Assembly (NCBI GenBank): GCA_963795825.1 | Contig: CAWCIW010000005.1 | Coordinates: 372,001-436,000, forward strand | Source: BOG-908 sp963795825 | GTDB taxonomy: Bacteria; Pseudomonadota; Alphaproteobacteria; Acetobacterales; Acetobacteraceae | DNA: 64,000 nt | Direction: 5' to 3' | Shown: positions 38,627 to 49,139 of the stretch, one piece after another | How positions within the stretch are numbered: position 1 is the first letter of the stretch | Layout of the letters: each line of letters opens with the position of its first letter | The notes under the pieces: generated by a model | Seen by the model: the letters and a program-made list of their open reading frames with translations, nothing else | Databases searched by the model: none | Told to the model about the DNA's origin: nothing | Made by a program: the position numbers and the translations under genes

Positions 38627-39682
38627 GCTTCCGCCGCCAACCGCGCCGCCTGATCCTCTTCGGTCAGCGCATCCACAAACTCATCGAACTCCCCGCCCAT
38701 CACCCGATCGATCTTGTGCGACGTCATGTTGATCCGGTGATCCGAGACCCGCCCCTGCGGAAAATTATACGTGCGTATCCGCTCGCTGCGATCCCCGGTG
38801 CCGACCTGGCTCTTGCGATCCGCCGACCGCGTGGCATGCAGATCGGCCCGCTGCGCCTCATACATGCGCGCGCGCAAGATCTTCATCGCCTTGGCGCGGT
38901 TCTTGTGCTGGCTGCGCTCTTCCTGCATCGCCACCACGATCCCCGTCGGGATATGCGTGATGCGCACGGCGGACTCCGTCTTGTTCACGTGCTGCCCGCC
39001 GGCGCCCGACGCGCGGATACACGTCGATGCGCAGGTCGCTCTCGTTGACCTGCACATCCACCTCCTCGGCCTCCGGCAATACCGCGACCGTCACCGTGCT
39101 CGTATGTATGCGCCCCTGAGTCTCCGTCGTCGGCACGCGCTGCACGCGATGCACGCCGGATTCGTATTTGAGCCTGGCGAACACGTTGCGGCCGGTGATC
39201 TCGGCGATGCCCTCCTTCAGCCCGCCCAGCTCCGTCTCGCCATAATCCATCACCTCGAATTTCCAACCGCACAGCGCCGCATATTTCTGATACGCCGCGA
39301 ACAGCTCCGCCGCGAACAGCCCCGCTTCGTCGCCGCCGGCCGCCGGCCGTATCTCCAGGATCGCGCTGCGCTCGTCCGCCTCGTCGCGCGGCAGCAGCGC
39401 CAATTGTATCTCGCGCGCCAGCTTCGGCAAACGGTCGCGCAGATCGCGCAACTCGGCCTCCGCCATGTCGCGCATCTCCGGATCGGCCAGCAACTGTTCC
39501 GCACCGGCGGCTTCGGTTTCCGCCGCGCGCCACTCTTCTATGCGGGCAACGACCGGCTCCAGCTCCGAGAGTTCACGTGAGGCGCGGGAGAACGCCTCGC
39601 CGGTGAGGCCGCTGGAAAGGTCGTGACGCAGCTCTTCGGCGCGCAGCACGATCCTGTCGAATTTTCCGGAAAGGTCTAGCAT
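38623..39682 (-). CDS. prfA: Peptide chain release factor 1 (one frameshift)
   Basis: About 352 residues after repair, as expected for RF1. It recognises UAG and UAA. Domain 1 begins MLDLSGKFDRIVLRAEEL. The GGQ loop reads GAGGQHVNKTESAVRITHIP, and the C-terminal family motif SERIRTYNFPQGRVSDHR is present. One extra base at about 39015 separates LRIDVY from RASGAGGQ. RF1 is normally essential, so this frameshift is almost surely a sequence error. Gene order hisS-prfA-prmC matches other alphaproteobacteria. Confidence 0.92.
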
Positions 39683-39701
39683 GGGGCGAGAATGTCAGGG
39701 A

Positions 39702-39853
39702 GAAAGCAAGCAGTCCTTTTTTGCAAAAAAGGACCAAAAAACTTTTGCTCCCTGCATTTGCGACGCGCGTGGTCCACCTGCGAAACCGAAGCGGCGGCCG
39801 CGGCGGGGGACAAACGTTTTTTGCTTCTTTTTTTCAAAAAAGAAGACCTTCCT
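39702..39853. repeat. Bipartite element, class II on both sides (copy 13)
   Basis: Left hairpin with core TTTTTTGCAAAAAA and CAAAAAACTTTTGC; right AAACGTTTTTTGC with core TTTTTTTCAAAAAA. It fills the gap between hisS and prfA and ends at the hisS TGA. Confidence 0.8.
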
Positions 39854-41122
39854 TCAAACACTAAGAACGCGCGCCACGTCTTCCAGCGCCACCTCTGTCT
39901 GCGTCCCCGTGGCCAAATCCTTCACCGCCGCCACGCCGCGCGCCGCCTCGTCGTCGCCGATGATCACCACCGCGCGCGCGCCCAGTCTGTTGGCACGCTC
40001 CATGCGCTTCTTCATGTTGCCCCGATACGCCATCTCCGCGCGTATGTTCGCCGCACGCAGCGCCTGCAGGACCGCGATTGCGGTGGCCTCCGCCGCCTCG
40101 CCCACCGGGATCACCACCACCGCGGACGGCACAGCCGGCGCCGCTTCCAGCAGCATCGACAGCCGCTCGATCCCCGCGGCCCAGCCAACGGCCGGCGTCG
40201 GCGGCCCGCCCATCTCCGCCACCAGTCCGTCATAGCGCCCGCCGGCCATCACCGTGCCCTGCGCGCCCAGCTTGCTCGTCACGAACTCGAACGCCGTGTG
40301 GCTGTAGTAATCCAGCCCGCGCACGATGCGCGGGTTCTCGCGGAACGGCACGCCGAACCGCGCGAGATGGCCCTGCACCGCCTGGTAGAAGCCGGCCGCC
40401 TCCGCCGTCAGGTGTGCGCCGATCGTCGGCGCGCCGGCCACGATCGCGCGGTCGCCCTCGTCCTTGCTGTCGAGTATGCGCATCGGGTTGCGCGCCAGCC
40501 GATCCTGGCTGTCCGCCGAGAGAGCGCCCTTGTGGCCCTCGAAATACGCCACCAGCGCCGCGCGATAGGAGTCGCGGCTCGGCGTGTCGCCCAGCGTGTT
40601 GATCTCCAGCATCACGTCCGCCGCCAGGCCGAGCGCCTGCAGTATGTGCCAGCCGAGCGCGATCACCTCGGCGTCGGCCAGCGGCTCCGGCGCGCCGATC
40701 AGCTCGGCACCGATCTGGTGGAACTGCCGGTAGCGCCCCTTTTGCGGCCGCTCGTAGCGGAACATCGGCCCCGCATAGAACACCTTTTGCGGGAGCGACT
40801 GTGTCAGCCCGGCCGTCACCAGCGCGCGGCAGATGCCTGCGGTGTTCTCCGGCCGCAGCGTCAGGCTGTCACCGCCGCGATCCGCGAAGGTGTACATCTC
40901 CTTGGTCACCACGTCGGAGGTGTCGCCGAGCGTGCGCGCGAACACCCGCGTGTCCTCGAATATCGGCGTGGACCACTCGTCGAACCCGTATAGCGCGGCC
41001 GCGTGGCGCGCGGTGTCGGCCACGTGCGCGTGCCGCCGCTGGTCCTCGCCCAGAATGTCCCGTGTGCCGCGTACCGGCTGCAACGCTTCCAATAGAGTGC
41101 TCTCGCGAATGAGCGGGGGCAT
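39854..41122 (-). CDS. hisS: Histidyl-tRNA synthetase
   Basis: 422 residues, class II synthetase. Motif 1 lies near the N-terminus (PVRGTRDILGEDQRRH). Motif 2 is MFRYERPQKGRYRQFHQ, the histidine loops are RGLDYYSHTAFEF and AGGRYDGL, and motif 3 is GWAAGIERL. The anticodon-binding domain is at the C-terminus (AVVVIPVGEAAEATA to the end). Charges tRNA-His. Upstream of prfA, separated by repeat copy 13. Confidence 0.96.
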   Translation of the reverse strand: MPPLIRESTLLEALQPVRGTRDILGEDQRRHAHVADTARHAAALYGFDEWSTPIFEDTRVFARTLGDTSDVVTKEMYTFADRGGDSLTLRPENTAGICRALVTAGLTQSLPQKVFYAGPMFRYERPQKGRYRQFHQIGAELIGAPEPLADAEVIALGWHILQALGLAADVMLEINTLGDTPSRDSYRAALVAYFEGHKGALSADSQDRLARNPMRILDSKDEGDRAIVAGAPTIGAHLTAEAAGFYQAVQGHLARFGVPFRENPRIVRGLDYYSHTAFEFVTSKLGAQGTVMAGGRYDGLVAEMGGPPTPAVGWAAGIERLSMLLEAAPAVPSAVVVIPVGEAAEATAIAVLQALRAANIRAEMAYRGNMKKRMERANRLGARAVVIIGDDEAARGVAAVKDLATGTQTEVALEDVARVLSV

Positions 41123-41183
41123 CTACCACACATCGCCCGAAGTGCCAGCCCACGGCGGAATGCGGGTGGGGAGAACATGAAGC

Positions 41184-41360
41184 AAAGGCAAGGAAGCAGT
41201 CCTTTTTTGAAAAAAAGGACCAAAAAACTTTTGCTTTCCTGTCGCTGGGGCTGGCTTGCGTGCTTGGCGGCCGAGAGCGGCTTTGTCCGAACTAGCGCGC
41301 GACAGCGGAGTCAAAAGTCTTTTGCTTCTTTTCTTCAGAAAAGAAGGCCTTGCCTTGCCG
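41184..41360. repeat. Bipartite element, mixed classes (copy 14)
   Basis: Left class II (core TTTTTTGAAAAAAA, CAAAAAACTTTTGC); right class III (AAAAGTCTTTTGC, core TTTTCTTCAGAAAA). Inner stem CCTGTCGCTGG / GCGACAGCGGAG. Lies between divergent hisS and the glycosyltransferase gene. Confidence 0.82.
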
Positions 41361-41390
41361 CATTTCCCCCCCGCCGCTACGACGCCGCAG

Positions 41391-44104
41391 ATGCAAGAAC
41401 AAGCGGACACCCCCGCAAGAAACACCCGCCTGATAACCGAACTGGCCAGCGCCAGCGCCGCCCTGCAAGGCATGCGCGCCGGCGGCCAGGGCGGCGAGGC
41501 GCACGCCCTCAGGCTGCAAGTCCAGGCGATGCGCAACAGCTTCTTCTGGCGCCTGACCCTACCCCTACGACTGGCCGCCGACCTGGCGCGCGGCCTGCCG
41601 CCCACCTCCAGCGCAGAAGCCCTCCTGCTGCGCCAGGCCGCCGGCTTCGTCCGCCGCCGCGGCCTGCGCGCCTTCTGGATCAAGTGGCGCCAGATGAAGC
41701 GGCAGCACGCTATGCTTCGGCGCGCCGTCGCCAGCCGCGCCGCGGCCGCCGAGTCCGATGCCCAGCAAGCCCCCGCGCTGCCACTGCCGTGCACGATACT
41801 GGCGCCGTCCGTGCTGATCATCGCCGAGCTCACGCTCCAGCAATGCGCCAAATACCGCGTTTGGCAGAAGCAGGAGCTGTTCACCCGGCTGGGCATCCCC
41901 TGCCGCGTGGTCGACTGGCGCCGTACCGACGAATGCCTCTCCGCCGCTTCGCTGGCCACCCAGGTGATCCTCTATCGCGTTCCCGGCTATAAGCCGCAGC
42001 TCGCGCTGATCGCCAGACTGCACGCGTTGCGCCTGCCGGTCGCCTGGGAAGTCGACGACCTGATCTTCGACCGCGGCCTGTTCCTGCACAACCGCAACGT
42101 CAATTCGCTCGAACCCGAGATGCGCGCGGGCATCCTCTCCGGCGTGGACCTCTACCGCGACGCCATGCTCGCCTGCGGCGCCGGCATCGCCAGCACGCCG
42201 CATCTGGCCCAGATCATGCGCGAAGCCGGCCTCGACCGAGACCTGGGTGGTGGAAAACGCCCTCGACGCAGAGACGTGGGACCTCGCCGCCGCCCTGCGC
42301 CTTGCCCGCCAAGCCGCCCCGCCGCGCGCCCACATCCTGATCACCTACGGCTCAGGCACCAAAACCCATGACGCGGATTTCCGCCAGGCCGCCCCGGCAC
42401 TGCTGCGCGCCCTCGCCGCCCGCCCGAACCTGCGCCTGCGCATCGTCGGCGAGCTGACATTGCCGGCGGAGTTCGCCGCGTTCGCCGCGCCAGGTGGAGC
42501 AGCTCCCGCCGGTGCCGTTCGCCCGCTACATGGCGCTGCTCGCCGAGAGCGACATCGGTATCGCCCCCCTAGAGCCCACGCTGTTCAACAACTCCAAGAG
42601 CAACATCAAGTTCCTCGAAGCCGCCGTGCTCGAGCTACCCGCAATCTGCTCGCCGCGCGCGCACTTCACTGATGCCATGCGCGACGGCGAAAACGGCCTG
42701 CTCGCCGACACCGAAGAGGCTTGGTTCGACGCGATCTGCCGCCTCGCCGACGATGCCGGCCTGCGCGCCCGCCTGGGCGACGCCGCGCTGCAAACCGCGC
42801 TCGCCCGCTACGCGCCGGACGCAGTGGCCCACGCGCAAGTGGCGCCGCTGCTGGCCCGCGCCCCGGACCAGCGGGTCCGCAAGCCGCTCAGCGTGCTGTT
42901 CGCCAACATCTACTACGCGCCGCGCAGCTACGGCGGCGCCACGCTCGTCGTCGAAGAAATGGCCACCCGGCTGCACGCGCGCGGCGATACGGACGTGACC
43001 ATCTTCACCGGCCTGCCGCAGGACGCCCCGGACCGCGTAACCACCCGCACCGACCAGGACGGTATCACCGTGTTCGCCGTGCCCACGTCGGAAAGCGACA
43101 TCGTTGCCGCCTTCGACGACCCCACTGCCGGCGTGGCGTTCGGCGACGTGCTGGACGCCGTCCGCCCGGACGTGGTGCATCTGCACGCGATCCAGGGCCT
43201 CAGCGCGAGCCTGGCCGCCGCCTGCGCAAAACGCGGCATCCCGTACGTGATCACCCTGCACGATGCCTGGTGGCTGTGCGCCCGCCAGTTCATGGTGCGC
43301 GCGGACGGCCAATACTGCCACCAAACCCGCATCGACCTGCATATCTGCCAGAACTGCGTGCCCGGCGCCTACCATCTGGAACAGCGCGCCCGCCTGATGC
43401 ACGCGGCGCTGCACGGTGCGGCCCTGCTGCTCTCGCCGAGCGAAGCCCACCGCGCGCTGCATATTGCCAACGCCATCCCGCCCGACCGTATCGTGATCGC
43501 ATCGAACGGTGTGCGCCTGCCCGCCGCGCCCGCGCCCCGCACGCCCACCGAACGGCTGCGCTTCGCCTATGTCGGCGGCAACGTGGAGGTGAAGGGCTTC
43601 AGCGTCGTCAAGCGCGCGTTCGAGGCGCTCGACCGCGCCGACTGGGAGCTCGTCCTCGTCGACAACACGCTCAACCTCGGCTTCTCCAGCGTGGATGCCT
43701 CCGCCTGGCGCGTGCAAGGCGGCCTCCGCGTGGTGCCGGCCTACAGCCAGGCGGAGATGGACGCGTTCTTCGCCGGCATCGACGTGCTGGTGTTCCCCTC
43801 GCAATGGCGCGAGAGTTTCGGCCTGACGGTGCGCGAGGCGTTGGCGCGCGACGTATGGGTGATCTCGACCGACGGCGGCGGCCCGGCCGAGGCGATCGTG
43901 GACGGGGTGAACGGCACGCTGGTCCCGCTCGACGGCCGGCACGAACCGTTGCGCGACGCCGTTGTGGCGCTCCTGGAGCGGCCTGGGCGGTTAGCTGGGT
44001 ATCGGAACCCGGCGGCGGCGGCGATCATGGATTATGCGGCGCAGGCGGCGGCGTTGCACGCGACGTTAGCGAGCGTAGTAAGGAAGGAAGGCCTTCTTTT
44101 CTGA
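41391..44104 (+). CDS. Two-domain glycosyltransferase (two GT4-type modules, two frameshifts)
   Basis: About 903 residues after repair. A helical N-terminus (1-110) precedes a first GT-B-like module (about 140-490), with CAKYRVWQKQ, PVAWEVDDLIFD, and SKSNIKFLEAAVLELPAICS as nucleotide-sugar-binding region. A second GT4 module (about 500-895) has SYGGATLVVEEMATRLHARG, ITLHDAWWLCARQFMV, FAYVGGNVEVKG and SQWRESFGLTVREALA. Extra bases at 42240 and 42491 shift the frame, and each removal restores a continuous protein. The C-terminal RKEGLLF and stop come from repeat copy 15, so the true end may have been longer. It probably adds two sugars to a surface glycan. Confidence 0.8.
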
Positions 44105-44260
44105 AGAAAAGAAGCAAAAGACTTTTGCTCCTGGCGCCGGCACGGAGGCCTACGGTTGTTCTGCAACACACGCTTTTGCGGATTAAGATGATGCCGCCGT
44201 GCAGGCGTCGGAGCAAAAGCTTTTTGCTTCTTTTTCTCGAAAAAGAAGGCCTTCCTTCCT
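44078..44260. repeat. Bipartite element, mixed classes (copy 15)
   Basis: Left class III (core TTTTCTGAAGAAAA, AAAAGACTTTTGC), right class I (AAAAGCTTTTTGC, core TTTTTCTCGAAAAA). Inner GCGCCGGCAC / GCAGGCGTC. It supplies the stop codon of the upstream glycosyltransferase and ends 19 bp before the next start. Confidence 0.82.
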
Positions 44261-44279
44261 CGCTCCGGAGCCCCCGCGC

Positions 44280-47200
44280 ATGACCCTAGGCCCCCTAACC
44301 GACGAAGCCCTGTCCCCCCTCTTCTGGCGCCCGTCCCGCCTCGGCGTGGACAGCGCCTGGTTCGGCCACGTCCCCTTCGCGCACTGGCTGATCGGCCAGC
44401 ACCGCCCCACCAGCATCGTAGAGCTGGGCGCCCATAACGGCGTATCCTACGCCGCCTTTTGCGAAGCCGTCCTGCGCGAGCGCCTTGATGCGCGCGCCCT
44501 CGCGGTGGACACCTGGCAGGGCGACGAGCACGCCGGCTTCTACGGCGACGACGTGTACACCGACCTGCAACGCTTCCACGACCAGCGCTACGCCGGCTTC
44601 TCCACCCTGCTGCGCACCGATTTCGACGACGCAAGCACCCGTGTGCTCGACGGCACGATCGACCTGCTGCACATCGACGGCCGCCATCGCTATGAGGATG
44701 TGGCGCATGATTTCGCCACCTGGCGGCCGAAGCTCTCGGCGCGCGGCGTGGTGCTGTTCCACGATACCAATGTGCGCGAGCATGATTTCGGCGTGTTCCG
44801 GCTATGGGCGGAGTTGCGCGATCAGCACCCGTCATTCGAGTTCCTGCACGGCCACGGGCTCGGCGTTCTGGCGCTGGGCGCGGCGGGCGGCGCGCTCGCG
44901 GACCTATGTGCGCTACGCGATCCGCATGCGGTGAACACCGTGCGCGAGCGTTTCGCGCTGCTCGGCGAGCGCTGGATCGCCACGCGGGATCTGCAGGATG
45001 CCGGCCGGCGCCAGGCGGCGCTGGAGGGCAAATTCGCCCAGGTGCAGGCCGATCTGGCGGCGACAAAGACCTGGGCGGACAACGCGCAGAACGAGGTGAA
45101 CGCGCTGTTCCCTTTATACAAGGCGCTGGGCGACACCCATCGGGGCGTGCGGTCCAACCTGGCGCGGGCGCGGCACGATGTGGCGGCGCGGGAGCGCGAG
45201 CTGGCCGAGCGCGACGCGGCGCTGCGGGCACAGGAAGCGGCCCTGCAGGCGCGCGCGGCGGATCTAAGCGATGTGCGGGCGGCGCTCGCGGCGGCGCAGG
45301 CGCGCGCGGTGGCAGCCGAGACCGCGCTTGAGGGCGCGCGCGCCCATGCCGACGCGCTGGTGGAATCGCGCGCGCAGATGATGGCTTCGACGAGCTGGCG
45401 GCTGACGCAGCCGCTGCGCCGCCTGCGCGGCGGCGCCGCGGCCGAGCCGGTTCAGGCCGCCCCGGCGGTGGCGCCCGCGTTGGCGCAGGAACCGGCGCCT
45501 GACACGGTCTCGCCCAACGCGCCCGAAGCGGCATTGGAAGCCGAACCCCGGCGGCACCCGAATGTGCTGTTCATCAGCGGCGAGGGCCACACGCCCGGCA
45601 GCATCTACCGCGTGGAGCGCTACGTGGCGGCCGCGCGCAGCCTCGGGCTGGATGCCGGCTGGTCCGAGGCCGGGCCGGTAGGGCCTGCCGAACTGGCCGG
45701 CGCCCGACTCGTGGTGCTCTGGCGTGTGGCCTACAGCACGCATATCGCCGGCATAATCCAGGTGGCCCACGAGCAGGGTGCCACCGTGGTGTTCGACGTC
45801 GACGACCTGATGTTCCGCCCGGAACTGGCCACCATCGAGGTGATCGACGGCATACGCAGCCAGCGTTTTTCCGAAATCGACACGCAGGCGTTCTTCCGGC
45901 TGATCGGCCAGACGATGCGCGCCTGCGATCTCGTAACCTGCCCAACCGAGGAGCTGGCCCACCAGGCGCGCCTCGCTGGCAGGCCCGCCTATGTGCTGCC
46001 GAACGGGTTCGATGCCGCCAGCCACGACGCGGCACGGCGCGCCCATCACGACTGGCTCAGCTACGCCGACGATATCGTGCGCATCGGCTATGCCGGCGGC
46101 TCGCGCACTCACCAGCGCGATTTCGCTGCCGCTGCACCGGCGATCGCGCGCATCCTGCGGCAATATCCGCAAACCCGGCTGACGCTGTTCCGCGATCCCT
46201 CGAGCGGCGAAGGCCTGGTGCTGATCGACGAGTTCGCCGAATTCGCCGATCTCGCCGACCGCATCGAGTGGCGCGACATGGTGAAGCTTGCCGACCTGCC
46301 CGGCGAGATCGCCCGCTTCGCGATCAACATCGCGCCGCTGCAGCCGGACAACCCGTTCTGCGAGGCGAAGAGCGAGCTGAAATTCTTCGAGGCGGCCCTC
46401 GCCGGCGTGCCCACGATCGCCTCGCCCACCGGGCCGTTCCGCCGCGCCATCGAACACGGCGTCTCTGGCCTGCTCGCCACCTCGGAGGAGGACTGGTTCG
46501 CGGCCCTCAGCCGCCTGGTGGAGCATCCGGACGAGCGCGCCCGGCTGGCGCAGGCCGCCTACCATGTATCGCTCGCGCGTTTCGGGCCGGAAGCGCGCGC
46601 CGAAGCCTTCGCGCTCATGCTGGCGCAGATCGAGGGCGGCCAAGCGGGTGCGGCCGCGTTCGAGCGCCAGCGCTATCGCGACACGCTGCCGCCGACGCCG
46701 GCGCCGCACGTGCCCGCCGCCGACACGCTGTTCGTGCGCGACGATCTGGGCGCGGCGTTGGTGACCGTGATCGTGCCGGTGTTCAACTACGCCGATTACG
46801 TGCCGGAAGCGCTGCAATCGGTGGCCGAGCAGAGCCTGGCGCTGCTCGACCTGGTTGTGGTCGAGGACGCGTCGCCTGACGATTCAGGTGCGATGATACT
46901 GGATTGGGTGCAGGCGAACGCGCAGCGTTTCAACCGCGTGCGCGTGCTGCGTCACCGTGCCAATTCCGGCCTGGGGTTCGCGCGCAACAGCGGCTTCGCC
47001 GCGGCGGAAACCCCGTTCGTTCTGCCGCTGGATGCCGACAACCGGCTGCGTCCGAACGCATGCGAAACCCTGCTCGCGCATTTGCGGGACAGCGACGCCG
47101 CCTTTGCCTATCCGGCGATACAGAAATTCGGCACTGCGGACGGCGTGGTGGGCCGGGTGCCGTATTCCGTGCTGCGCCTGCAGCCCGGCAATTACATCGA

Positions 47201-47492
47201 CGCGATGGCGCTGGTGCGCAAATCCGCCTGGGCGCTCGCCGGCGGCTACGACCACGTGCAATATGGCTGGGAAGATTTCGATCTCTGGGCGCGCATAGCC
47301 GAGCGCGGCGGCTACGGCATCAACGTGGCCGAGGTATTGGCGGAATACCGCGTGCATGAGAGTTCGATGCTGCACACGACGACGGAGAAGCGCGAGCATC
47401 GCGAGGCGCTCGCGGCCGACATGGAGCGCCGGCATCCCTGGCTGGACCTGGCACGCGGCATCTCCTCCCTGGCAAGAACGCACCTGAAATAG
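44280..47492 (+). CDS. Methyltransferase-coiled coil-GT4-GT2 fusion protein
   Basis: 1,070 residues with four parts. Residues 1-210 are a class I SAM methyltransferase (IVELGAHNGVSYAAFCEA, DLLHIDGRHRYEDVAHDF, VLFHDTNVREHDFGVF). Residues 235-375 are a charged coiled coil. Residues about 425-800 are a GT-B glycosyltransferase (VVFDVDDLMFRPEL, GYAGGSRTHQRDF, SELKFFEAALAGVPTIAS). Residues about 815-1070 are a family 2 GT-A domain (VTVIVPVFNYADYVPEAL, RNSGFAAAETPFVLPLDAD, GGYDHVQYGWEDFDLWAR). ATG 44280 is chosen with GGAG upstream; the open frame before it is repeat copy 15. The fusion suggests sequential sugar addition and methylation on one glycan, such as O-antigen or a glycoprotein. Acceptor unknown. 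Confidence 0.85.
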   Translation: MTLGPLTDEALSPLFWRPSRLGVDSAWFGHVPFAHWLIGQHRPTSIVELGAHNGVSYAAFCEAVLRERLDARALAVDTWQGDEHAGFYGDDVYTDLQRFHDQRYAGFSTLLRTDFDDASTRVLDGTIDLLHIDGRHRYEDVAHDFATWRPKLSARGVVLFHDTNVREHDFGVFRLWAELRDQHPSFEFLHGHGLGVLALGAAGGALADLCALRDPHAVNTVRERFALLGERWIATRDLQDAGRRQAALEGKFAQVQADLAATKTWADNAQNEVNALFPLYKALGDTHRGVRSNLARARHDVAARERELAERDAALRAQEAALQARAADLSDVRAALAAAQARAVAAETALEGARAHADALVESRAQMMASTSWRLTQPLRRLRGGAAAEPVQAAPAVAPALAQEPAPDTVSPNAPEAALEAEPRRHPNVLFISGEGHTPGSIYRVERYVAAARSLGLDAGWSEAGPVGPAELAGARLVVLWRVAYSTHIAGIIQVAHEQGATVVFDVDDLMFRPELATIEVIDGIRSQRFSEIDTQAFFRLIGQTMRACDLVTCPTEELAHQARLAGRPAYVLPNGFDAASHDAARRAHHDWLSYADDIVRIGYAGGSRTHQRDFAAAAPAIARILRQYPQTRLTLFRDPSSGEGLVLIDEFAEFADLADRIEWRDMVKLADLPGEIARFAINIAPLQPDNPFCEAKSELKFFEAALAGVPTIASPTGPFRRAIEHGVSGLLATSEEDWFAALSRLVEHPDERARLAQAAYHVSLARFGPEARAEAFALMLAQIEGGQAGAAAFERQRYRDTLPPTPAPHVPAADTLFVRDDLGAALVTVIVPVFNYADYVPEALQSVAEQSLALLDLVVVEDASPDDSGAMILDWVQANAQRFNRVRVLRHRANSGLGFARNSGFAAAETPFVLPLDADNRLRPNACETLLAHLRDSDAAFAYPAIQKFGTADGVVGRVPYSVLRLQPGNYIDAMALVRKSAWALAGGYDHVQYGWEDFDLWARIAERGGYGINVAEVLAEYRVHESSMLHTTTEKREHREALAADMERRHPWLDLARGISSLARTHLK

Positions 47493-47514
47493 GATCCCTC
47501 CCTGCCGGCCAACT

Positions 47515-47570
47515 CGCCGACAGGGAGCAAAAGTCTTTTGCTTCTTTTCTTCAGAAAAGAAGGCCTTCCT
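47515..47570. repeat. Single right-hand module, class III (copy 16)
   Basis: CCGACAGGGAGC, AAAAGTCTTTTGC and a hairpin with core TTTTCTTCAGAAAA. It stands between convergent genes and abuts the stop codon of the beta-helix protein gene. Its TGCCGGC and CCGACAGGG resemble the inner stem of copy 12. Confidence 0.75.
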
Positions 47571-47573
47571 GGC

Positions 47574-49139
47574 CTAATCCTCCGCCCCGATGGTAGTGAA
47601 CCGCCGAGCAGGCGTCGCCCCGAACCGGAAGGAAAACCCAGGCGTCCCGATTTCGGGCAGGTAATCGCCATACATCGTGGCAAGCGTCACGTCGCTGGCA
47701 TCCACTTTCGTGGCCAGCCCATAGATCCGCGTCAGCTCCAGGAAACTCTCCACTACCGCGATGTCCCCGCGGAAATTATCGACCGGGTTCCCGGTGCCAC
47801 CCGTGCAATACCCGACGAACGCGTTTTTTATCACGCGCACCGGCACGGTCGCGGGCCAGGCGGACGTGCCGGGCACGATGCTGGGATAGAAGAACGCCAT
47901 CGGGAAATTCGGATGGCTGCCGTCATAGGTTTTCGCGTATGTTACAAACGTATTATTTTCGATATCCACGCTCTGCGGCCGGCTGTCGACAGCACCTTCC
48001 AGCAGGAACGTCAGCGACATGGCGTTGGCGCCGATGCCCGACGCGTTCTTGACAAAGATGTTGTTGCGTACGCTGACCTGGCCGCCATTCGGGATGTCGA
48101 GCAGATATGTCTCGGCCTGTTTGCGGTTTGGCTGCGGCAGGCCGCCCTGGAAATAATTTGCGGTGACGATGTTGTTCTGCGCGCGGGACTTGAACAGGTG
48201 TCCGTAGAAGGCATCGTGCGACCAGGAATGCGACAGGTTGACCGTGAAAGCCGGGTCGATTTGGCTGGCGCCGATATAGGCATTGTGTCCCGGGCCGTTC
48301 GGCCCGCCATTGTGATCCAGCTCGAGCGCGTTCAGTGTCAGCGTGCCGCTATATTGGCCGGCGCCGAACAGCCCGTTCACATTGGCTCGCTCGAAGCCCG
48401 AGATGCGCGTGTTGCTTATCGTCATGTTGCTGCCGGCCAGTTCGTACACACCGGCTTTTCCCGCACTCACCTTGGTGCCGGCCATAACGTTCACGCTGTC
48501 CCATATAAGGCCGTTGCTCTGGTCGAAATAGACCGGCGCCTGGCCCAGCGTGTTGTTGGAAGCCGCGTCGTCCAGCATGATGACAGGGCGCTGGTTGTTC
48601 TGCACCACACCCTGGATGGTGATGTTGTCGGGCGCGTGGGAAATACCGGCGACGTAGTCCGCGAAGGAGTTGAATTCCGGTCCGATCCAGGGCTGGTTGT
48701 AGGGCCCGGAATATACCGCGGGATAGACGTAGAACACGTCACCGGGCGCCCACAACCGATACGCGTGCTCGCGGGTGAACGGTCCGCAGCCGGTGGAGGC
48801 CGCCGTTTCCGGATGCAGGTAATCCGTGCCGTCACCTATATATTGGCAATTCTTGCGGTCGGAGAATGTGGCGTACGTTGCTATATGTTTGCCGTTGCGG
48901 AACTGCTGTATTTCGGGCCGTCCGCCCGTGGCGGATTGCGGTGAGAGAGCCTGCCTGCCGGCCCACGCGCTCTCCAGCGGATAGCCCTGCCCGTGCGGGC
49001 ATATCTGGGCCAGTTCCGCGGTTGCATCCATCGTCACCAGCCGGCCTTGCAGGAGCGGCGTTGCCGCATGTCCCTGCCCCGCTTCGAGAAGCGACACGGC
49101 AAGATACGCCGTAGCCGTGTAACCGCGAAAATTCGCCAT
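47574..49139 (-). CDS. Secreted protein of probable beta-helix fold, paralogue 1
   Basis: 521 residues, with a signal peptide (LAVSLLEAGQGHA). The mature protein contains many short beta/turn repeats typical of right-handed parallel beta-helix proteins: ITIQGVVQNNQRPVI, MTISNTRISGFERANV, ALELDHNGGPNGPGHNAYI, VSVRNNIFVKNASG, VDIENNTFVTY. A conserved CGPFTREHAYRLWAPGDVFY lies near residue 125. ATG 49139 is preceded by GAGG. It closely resembles the next gene along its whole length, and the two are the same length. It may act on a polysaccharide, but no catalytic motif of a known lyase is recognised. Confidence 0.8.
   Translation of the reverse strand: MANFRGYTATAYLAVSLLEAGQGHAATPLLQGRLVTMDATAELAQICPHGQGYPLESAWAGRQALSPQSATGGRPEIQQFRNGKHIATYATFSDRKNCQYIGDGTDYLHPETAASTGCGPFTREHAYRLWAPGDVFYVYPAVYSGPYNQPWIGPEFNSFADYVAGISHAPDNITIQGVVQNNQRPVIMLDDAASNNTLGQAPVYFDQSNGLIWDSVNVMAGTKVSAGKAGVYELAGSNMTISNTRISGFERANVNGLFGAGQYSGTLTLNALELDHNGGPNGPGHNAYIGASQIDPAFTVNLSHSWSHDAFYGHLFKSRAQNNIVTANYFQGGLPQPNRKQAETYLLDIPNGGQVSVRNNIFVKNASGIGANAMSLTFLLEGAVDSRPQSVDIENNTFVTYAKTYDGSHPNFPMAFFYPSIVPGTSAWPATVPVRVIKNAFVGYCTGGTGNPVDNFRGDIAVVESFLELTRIYGLATKVDASDVTLATMYGDYLPEIGTPGFSFRFGATPARRFTTIGAED

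Noticed and set aside
38623..39682. prfA as a pseudogene
   Set aside because: One base explains the break, RF1 is normally essential, and 13 similar indels occur across the window.
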